Origin: Acanthaster planci
Taxonomy: Eukaryota; Echinodermata; Asteroidea; Valvatida; Acanthasteridae
NCBI RefSeq assembly: GCF_001949145.1
Contig: NW_019091507.1
Location: forward strand, 464,950-528,949
Direction of reading: 5' to 3'
Length of the DNA: 64,000 nt
The first letter of the stretch is position 1; every line of letters begins with the position of its first letter. Below, piece by piece: positions 59,701 through 64,000 of this stretch. Below the pieces are notes generated by a model. That model did not search any database and was not told the origin of the DNA. It worked only from the letters and a program-made list of their open reading frames with translations. Both the position numbers and the translations under genes were made by a program.

Positions 59701-62700
59701 TGTGTATTCCACAGGTATTTTCCACTGCCATACCCAAGCAGGAGCCATACAGTCCGTCTATGGCCACAAGCCCTCAGTCCATAAACACAGGAATGGACAT
59801 CAGCGATGCTCTTGAAATAATAGCTGCCCAGTTCCAACAACAGCAGCAGCAACAACAGAAGGAGTGGCAACAGCAGCAGTTGCAATCCAGCAAGCAGCAG
59901 GTGTCCACTCCGAGCCTGCAACCTGCGCCCCAGAAATTGGCAGTCAGTGGGAGCCAGACCAGCTGGTCTGGTGTGACCACAGAGGGAAAGCTGCCCATCT
60001 CACCCACCAGCAACTACACCACGCAGGTGGAGCCTAACTGGCCCAATTCCAACCTGCCCCAGGCCCTGCCCTCCACTGGAATGAACTGGTCCCTGGCTGG
60101 GGGTATGTCAGCTGCCTCTGTCATGATGGGTGGATTTCCTCAGGGTATCATGTCCCAGGGGGGCCTCTCCAGCTCTAACATGGCATTCATCCAGAATGCC
60201 GGTGGTTTCCCTGCAGGGATGATCCCAGACACCATGGCACCCATGGACCAGAACATCATTCTGGGTGCAGCGTATTCCCAGCAGAACAATACTAAACAAT
60301 CACTGGGTCTTTTAGAATCAAGCCATGGTCTCGGAGGCCATGGAACTCCAGGTCATACAACACCAGGTCATAAAACACCGGGTCACGTGACTCCAGGCCA
60401 TGTGACACCAGGCCATGTGACTCCAGGTCATGTGACGCCAGGCCACAAAACACCGGGGCACGTGACTCCAGGCCATAAGACACCAGGCCATGTGACGCCA
60501 GGCCAAGCCACTCCAGGTTATGTGACACCAGGCCATGTGACACCTGGCCACGTGACTCCGGGTCATGTAACCCCAGGCCATGTGACACCTGGCCACGTGA
60601 CTCCAGGCCATGTGACCCCCGGGCCACTGACACCGCAGATGGATGAAAGCATGGAGTTCGAAGAGTTTCCATTTCCATCTGCATCAAAGAACAGCAGCAG
60701 CACCTCGTCGTCGTATAAGGCCAAAAGAGGTTTGGGGATAAAGAACACACAAATTGGCATAAATGCATGATTGTGCCAGTGTTTCACTTTACTCACATGA
60801 ATTGATTTTTTTTTTTTGTGTGTGTAACATTGAAAAGAAACGACCTCAAGCTATTAAGAGGATATGAATATTCATGTGAGTAGTTAAAGCAATCGAGTAA
60901 TATTTGCACTTCAGGTCATATGTCCAAGTTCACGTAAACAGCACAAGCACAATATGATGCAAAAGTATTCGGGAATTACAGAGTGTAACCATTTAACCCT
61001 CCTGTAAACCGAGAGTCTCAGAGAATTTAAAATTGATCTTAAATGACTGTGTTCTTTTTGTTTCATCAGAGCGCTCCCATAGTCGGAAGAATTCCCATGA
61101 TCGCAGTCCACGTGTTAGTCAGGTCAGCCCACGTGTTAGTCAGGTCGGGTTCTCTGACTCGGCCTCCTACACAACTTTCCTGGGGAAGGTATGTGCTGAG
61201 GGGCACCAGCTTGTCCTGGTTTCTCCCGTCGCAAAATGCCAACTGTAAAAATTAGATTTTCTGGATTCCGTTGTGAATTTGTGTTCCAGAAATTATTTGC
61301 AGTCTTTCGAGGCTGCTTTGAACACCGCTGTTGTTTTTCTCGCTGTAAGATTACCCACCATGAAGGGAACAATTTCTTAGTGGGAATCAGTAACTGAAGG
61401 TGTTTTCTAAAGTCACGTTTAAATTGTACAACGAAGATGTTTTGTTAAAAATTGCCAAGCCAATTCATTTTATGGAGTGTTCACCATCAGTAAAAATCAT
61501 GTCACACCGTGAACGTCTTTTATGCTAATGTGCAAACATGATATACTATAAACATCTTTTTGTATTTTACCCTCTTTGGGTCAAAAGAATTTCAAGTTGG
61601 GTTTGTAGAATGATAAACTTCAAAATGATTTTATAAGTGTATTGTTTTCTTCACATCCTTTTACTGAATTTGAACTTCAAGAGAGAAAAACTTTTTTCCT
61701 TTTCTTAAAATGTAAATCTTTAAATAGGCGATAGGCAGTGTGTCGGTGAGTACAGATTGTGTCGGTTTTTTTCCCTTGTTTGTCTTTTTGGTGGAAATTT
61801 TAACCACAATGTCGTTCCCCCTTTCTCCCCCTCATACATTGTACATCTCCATAGTCTGAGGCAAAAGATCTTGGCATGCCTAGCCCATCAGAGATGTCTG
61901 TAAACCCCTTTCTCCCGTCATCTGGCCATCCGTCCAACGTGTCTAGTGAGTAAAAAAAAGAAAAAGAAAAGAGAGCCAAAAGCCAGATACCAAACCCCAA
62001 AAGGCGACGGAGGAATAAAAATTGGAGATGGGTAGAGGAAGGCCTGGCCGGTTCACATCGTTCTCGGAGGGCATTGAATTCACTTGTTATATGCACAATT
62101 TGTTGAACCCCACACAAAAACCGTTCGCACGCTGCGTTCGGTGTGCGGCAAGTATAGCCGCGGCGTGATGTGTCCGCGCCGCGGTGTTTTGCTTGTTTTT
62201 CCTCTTTGGTCCTCTGCCGTGATCTTTCTGCATTTTTGGAGTTGCCCGTGTTTATTTTATCACATGGTGTCAGGGCCAGCCGCAAAACTGCAGATTTTTC
62301 AAAGTGAATTTTTGATGGCATTCAAGCGAAGCACTCTGAGTTTGTACAGATAAAATCCAGGCTGTCCCTTCTCAAAAAACTCTGAGCTGATCAAGGCAAT
62401 CTGAACAGAGAGCTCACGGCAGAACACTGGATTGTCTTGTGTGTGTGACATTTCTGAAATAGGCCGTATGTCCTCCCATTACCATGATTACCCAAAGGAT
62501 TTTCTTCTTTTTCAGTGGTACAGCTCTGTATTCCCAACCCTGACATTTTTCCGTTATCTTTATTTACAGCTCCTTAACTCTGTACCTGTACTATAATGCT
62601 TCCATTTTTCTCCACAGGAAAATCACAAAACACTTCAAAAATAACCTAAAATATTTTAACTCGCTCAAACCTAACGCACGGCAATTAATATCGTGAAATT

Positions 62701-63760
62701 TCTTTTGCAGATTATTGTCTTTCCTTTTCAGAGAATTATACAAACCAAAACTGTCTGTGTGTGACAAATGAAAAGAAAATTTTCATTTTTCCAACTGTCC
62801 AGCTCTCAATTTTGAACACTGAATACCTGCCCCCAATATCCCAATCAAACGTAACATGCTGTAAATACTTGCCCCTCGTACTTTGAAAAGAGATTGCTGC
62901 TTTTTTAAGAAGAAAATGCTGGGACGACTATTTTACCAAGTGAAATGTTTAGATGTGACATATTTTCCTGCTTTTCAAACAGAGGTACAGTAAACTGTTG
63001 GTCATTGAAAATTGGCCGAGTTTCAAACTCAAACCTGAGATTTCTCAAGTTTTCAATTTCAAAGGAAGCAAGCAGCTCAACAGAAATAAATTGCCACTCC
63101 AGAGAAATTGTTCTCTCTTTCAGTTGTCCCAGTTTTTTTATCATCTTCATTGGTTTATTTTTGTTTGGGGTTTCTATTATTGTGTTTCTGATGAGGTATC
63201 GTCAAGTATTTTTTAAATAAGCAGATGATAGGAATTTAGCAATGTACAAAAACCTTGCAGTGGAACTTGGAATACTAAAAATGTCAGTTCTTGGCATTCT
63301 GCCAAGGTGTTCCTTTTCTTGTGAAAGTGTAAAACTGACCCTGCACAACCATGCCTGTGATGTGTACAAGTTCAGATGCATCTTCCTTCACAGAATGCAA
63401 TGGGCCTGCTTTGAAATTTAAATAGAAGTTGTGTGGTGTCACTTTTTTATATTAACAACATCTTCATCATTTTCTTGCATTACAGCTGTCCTGTGCATTT
63501 TAACTGGATTTTAACATGTCTTTTTTCCTTTTGTTCTCCCTGACACTTTGTGCTCTTGTGATCTTTCCTGACCTGCCCAAACCGTCTGACATTCCCACCG
63601 TTCTGTGCCTCTGTCATCCCTTTTGTTGTGTGTCTGTCCATCTGTGTATCCAACCGGTGTTCCTACATCCCTGTCACGCGTGTCACCCCATCCCTACTCC
63701 CACATGACCATAGGTGCGGCTTCCTCCCCGGGCAGCGTGACAGAAGGCACTGAATTTGAG
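41492..63760 (+). CDS. MLXIP: Mondo (MLXIP/MLXIPL; MondoA/ChREBP) glucose-sensing transcription factor, 12 coding exons, 3' end beyond the window
   Basis: Exons: 41492-41787, 52793-52914, 53122-53192, 53651-53770, 54328-54523, 54922-55020, 55335-55453, 56270-56689, 59715-60729, 61070-61188, 61855-61945, 63714-63760. All eleven junctions are in phase and give 905 codons. Mondo proteins pair with Mlx and activate glycolytic and lipogenic genes from ChoRE sites when glucose-6-phosphate rises. Family motifs seen: LFDSMTLAYS (about residues 86-95), DKLRINSAIWRCWHIQF...CHF (about 124-151), VVRDYRRWRLY (about 186-196), and in the low-glucose-inhibitory-domain region FSDTLF, NADIFQPGL and DDFMDTLDSIQ (about 245-300). 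A Ser/Pro-rich activation region follows, with a polyQ tract (about 522-540), the conserved KQEPYSP, and a TPGH pentapeptide array (691-788). The bHLH-Zip and C-terminal domains are not in the window. The start is the first ATG after an in-frame TAA. Human MondoA has an acidic N-terminus with an SGHFMVSHF motif that I cannot find here, so an alternative 5' exon is possible. Confidence 0.93.
41907..42110. repeat. Two-copy tandem repeat, unit about 105 bp
   Basis: ACAAGGCCCACT(G/T)(T/C)GTATCCC...CGTAGCCGCTCCC(T/C)GGGACCCACATTGGA...GAAAATTCTTC occurs at about 41907 and 42014. Confidence 0.8.
43385..43785. repeat. Four-copy tandem repeat, unit about 90-105 bp
   Basis: TACTTGAT(A/G)GATAAGCCAATCAGACC...CATCCGTGATGTAGT(C/T)ATTC(A/G)TAATTG...TTGCAGAATGTATACAGAATTT repeats at about 43388, 43486, 43588 and 43680. 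The length differences lie in the CATAACATTTGAA segment. Each unit carries a CCAATCA box. Confidence 0.9.
44205..44275 (+). repeat. tRNA-like relic, probably the head of a tRNA-derived SINE
   Basis: The A-box-like TAGGGCTCAGTTGGTATAG and the B-box GGTTCGAATCC are spaced as in a tRNA gene. However, the T-stem pairs poorly and I find no good acceptor stem. It is therefore a pseudo-tRNA or SINE head, not a working tRNA. Confidence 0.6.
45036..45170. repeat. Interspersed repeat with GTGTTAGTCTATCC ... ATAAGCTTTCGTAG ... TTCATCAGATGA
   Basis: The order of motifs AGCCGTGTTAGTCTATCC, GTAGCACTTAAAGACTGA, CATAAGCTTTCGTAG and ACTTCATCAGATGA resembles an interspersed repeat I know from reptile and other animal genomes. 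The name and class are not certain. Confidence 0.45.
47603..47781. repeat. Three-copy tandem repeat, unit about 59-61 bp
   Basis: TTTCCA(C/T)ATCCATG(G/A)TCAAA...GTGGGCAGAGCCCCATTGTCACAGCTGTGGTACAAGTA occurs three times. Two adjacent frames stay open through it, giving repeated peptides, but nothing suggests translation. Confidence 0.9.
48063..48291. mobile_element. MITE, GGGGCYAATTTCATAGAGCT family, copy 1
   Basis: The left end GGGGCTAATTTCATAGAGCT and the inverted right end GGAGCCAATTTCATAGAGCT bracket about 230 bp. The interior GGTTAGCATGACAATCAGAT is shared with the copy at 52 kb. Confidence 0.85.
52051..52292. mobile_element. MITE, GGGGCYAATTTCATAGAGCT family, copy 2
   Basis: Closely related to 48063-48291 along its length, including GGTTAGCATGACAATCAGAT and GAGCTGGTAACCTTTG. 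The right end is slightly eroded (CTATGAAATAAGCC). Confidence 0.85.
52793..52914 (+). CDS. MLXIP: Mondo coding exon 2
   Basis: The acceptor is AAATGCAG and the donor T|GTGAGT. The exon completes codon 99 and encodes KGFQLISPKPRN and WADKLRINSAIWRCWHIQ, the most conserved Mondo N-terminal box (human ...DKIRLNNAIWRAWY...). Confidence 0.93.
53122..53192 (+). CDS. MLXIP: Mondo coding exon 3
   Basis: The exon begins TT, which with the last T of exon 2 makes Phe, then VKGKKPMGCHFDSRLPESRP. CHF matches human PVCHF. It ends CAG|GTGAGA in phase 0. Confidence 0.88.
53651..53770 (+). CDS. MLXIP: Mondo coding exon 4
   Basis: Forty codons, phase 0 at both ends, between TTCCAG and GTGAGT. VVRDYRRWRLYHMD matches the VIREYHKWRTYF helix of MondoA. 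Confidence 0.9.
54328..54523 (+). CDS. MLXIP: Mondo coding exon 5
   Basis: Between CCTGTAG and G|GTGTGT. It encodes an acidic and Pro-rich stretch, then DDLSKDFSDTLFISKKKHF, matching the MSEFSDTLF motif of the family. Confidence 0.9.
54922..55020 (+). CDS. MLXIP: Mondo coding exon 6
   Basis: Between TTTGCAG and G|GTCAGA (a weak donor chosen because it alone keeps phase 1). It encodes ARHVYNADIFQPGL and DDFMDTLDSIQ, equivalent to GNADMIQPGL and LDFMDTF in vertebrates. Confidence 0.9.
55335..55453 (+). CDS. MLXIP: Mondo coding exon 7
   Basis: Between CCCCCCAG and ACG|GTGAGT. It encodes CKTPTKVDLRSLIEFNEDLL and AFSDSLLGPLT. Confidence 0.88.
56270..56689 (+). CDS. MLXIP: Mondo coding exon 8
   Basis: 140 codons, phase 0 at both ends, between TGGTCAG and GTAAGT. 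Low-complexity Ser/Pro/Ala-rich sequence as expected for the activation region. The GC content is clearly higher than in the introns. Confidence 0.88.
58017..58560 (+). repeat. 14-bp satellite TTACCATTGGTAAG, block 1 (about 36 units)
   Basis: Units alternate ACCATTGGTAAGTT and ACCATTGGTAAGCT, with some GGTAAT variants and occasional ACATGTACC joints. TTACCA-T-TGGTAA is a perfect palindrome around a single base. Confidence 0.95.
58976..59125 (+). repeat. 14-bp satellite TTACCATTGGTAAG, block 2 (about 11 units)
   Basis: Same unit as block 1, separated from it by about 410 bp of unrelated sequence, all within the hAT-like element. Confidence 0.95.
59715..60729 (+). CDS. MLXIP: Mondo coding exon 9 (polyQ and TPGH array)
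   Basis: 338 codons plus one base. The acceptor is TTCCACAG and the donor GAG|GTTTGG. The weak donor is supported because it alone joins exon 10 in frame as KRERSHSRK. It encodes the conserved KQEPYSPSM, a Gln-rich tract, Gly/Met-rich segments, the pentapeptide array, and an acidic ESMEFEEFPF followed by a Ser-rich basic stretch leading to the nuclear-signal-like KAKRERSHSRK. Confidence 0.9.
60342..60635 (+). repeat. 15-bp / pentapeptide array TPGH(V/K/T) in Mondo exon 9
   Basis: About 19 tandem units encoding TPGHV, TPGHK or TPGHT. The frame stays open throughout. Most His-Val codon pairs read CATGTG or CACGTG. Confidence 0.95.
61070..61188 (+). CDS. MLXIP: Mondo coding exon 10
   Basis: Between TTTCATCAG and AAG|GTATGT. 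It encodes RSHSRKNSHDRSPRVSQ, a direct repeat SPRVSQV, and FSDSASYTTFLGK. Confidence 0.88.
61728..61745 (+). CDS. MLXIP: Candidate 18-nt microexon of Mondo
   Basis: A pyrimidine-rich tract and TTTAAATAG precede GCGATAGGCAGTGTGTCG, followed by a GTGAGT donor. It would add AIGSVS in phase 0 between exons 10 and 11, both of which are phase 0 at this junction. It may be alternatively used or spurious. Confidence 0.35.
61855..61945 (+). CDS. MLXIP: Mondo coding exon 11
   Basis: Between TCCATAG and A|GTGAGT. It encodes SEAKDLGMPSPSEMSVNPFL and the end NVS plus one base. Confidence 0.82.
63714..63760 (+). CDS. MLXIP: Mondo coding exon 12
   Basis: Between ACCATAG and GAG|GTGAGT. It completes a Ser codon and encodes AASSPGSVTEGTEFE, phase 0 out. 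The gene continues past the window; 63761-64000 is intron. Confidence 0.8.
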
Positions 63761-64000
63761 GTGAGTGTGGCCTTTCCAAACTTGCAAGAATCAAATGAAG
63801 TGTTTCTCTGCAGTATTCATCTGTGCTATTGCTCTTCGTTGTATCAAGGGACAGTTACAGTAGTAAAACGGCATCTTAAATCCCCCCTTTCCCTTTTTCG
63901 TGGCCCCATGCGTTCCCGTCATACTGGCATTGTTACAGAGTTCCAAGTTTTCTCATTCCAGGTGATTCCCTCATTTTGTTCTCCCCACGTTTGCTATCAA

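Noticed and set aside
60292-60768. Minus-strand ORFs of up to 158 codons opposite the TPGH array
   Set aside because: They are shadows of the 15-bp repeat in Mondo exon 9, which has splice support and homology on the + strand.

Overview
The window is eukaryotic. It has split genes with GT-AG introns, transposable-element relics with target-site duplications, many hairpin MITEs, satellites, and two runs of N (12363-12608 and 29888-30165). The gene set (CREG, Mondo/MLXIP and a UBXN7-like gene), the density of TACATGTA-type palindromes, the foldback element and the MITEs suggest a marine invertebrate deuterostome, perhaps an echinoderm. That placement is an inference with low certainty. Most ORFs longer than 60 codons here are not genes.

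Layout from left to right: (1) 1-1.5 kb holds the last coding exon of a UBXN7-like gene on the + strand. (2) 2.6-11.5 kb is a duplicated block with a complete five-exon CREG gene (CREG-a, - strand). (3) 11.7-25.4 kb is a repeat-rich spacer. It contains a tandem repeat of about 485 bp broken by a gap, a foldback-like element, and a wrecked Ty3/gypsy retrotransposon that is interrupted by a nested hAT-type insertion and carries a PHD-finger-like segment. (4) 25.4-32.5 kb is the second copy of the block, with a second complete CREG gene (CREG-b, - strand) whose five coding exons match CREG-a in length exactly. (5) 33-41 kb holds an unrecognised 221-codon ORF, an orphan third CREG first exon that has lost its start codon, a 21-bp satellite, and a LINE relic on the - strand. 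(6) From 41.49 kb to beyond the right edge lies a Mondo (MLXIP/MLXIPL, MondoA/ChREBP) orthologue on the + strand. I resolved twelve coding exons in which all eleven exon junctions keep the reading frame, giving 905 codons. The bHLH-leucine zipper and C-terminal domain must lie past 64000.

The most unusual items are these. An intronic hAT-like insertion in Mondo (56762-59275, exact 8-bp TSD) carries about 47 copies of a 14-bp quasi-palindrome, each containing an inverted CCAAT box and, in most copies, a GGTAAG motif like a 5' splice site on the sense strand. An in-frame array of about 19 TPGH(V/K/T) pentapeptides in Mondo exon 9 carries an E-box hexamer in most of its 15-bp units. An 18-nt phase-0 microexon candidate lies between Mondo exons 10 and 11. 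The CREG pair has diverged in its N-glycosylation sequons, and a third copy survives only as a relic exon. Almost everything between the genes is explained by transposon debris. No operons, CRISPR arrays or prokaryotic signals are present.
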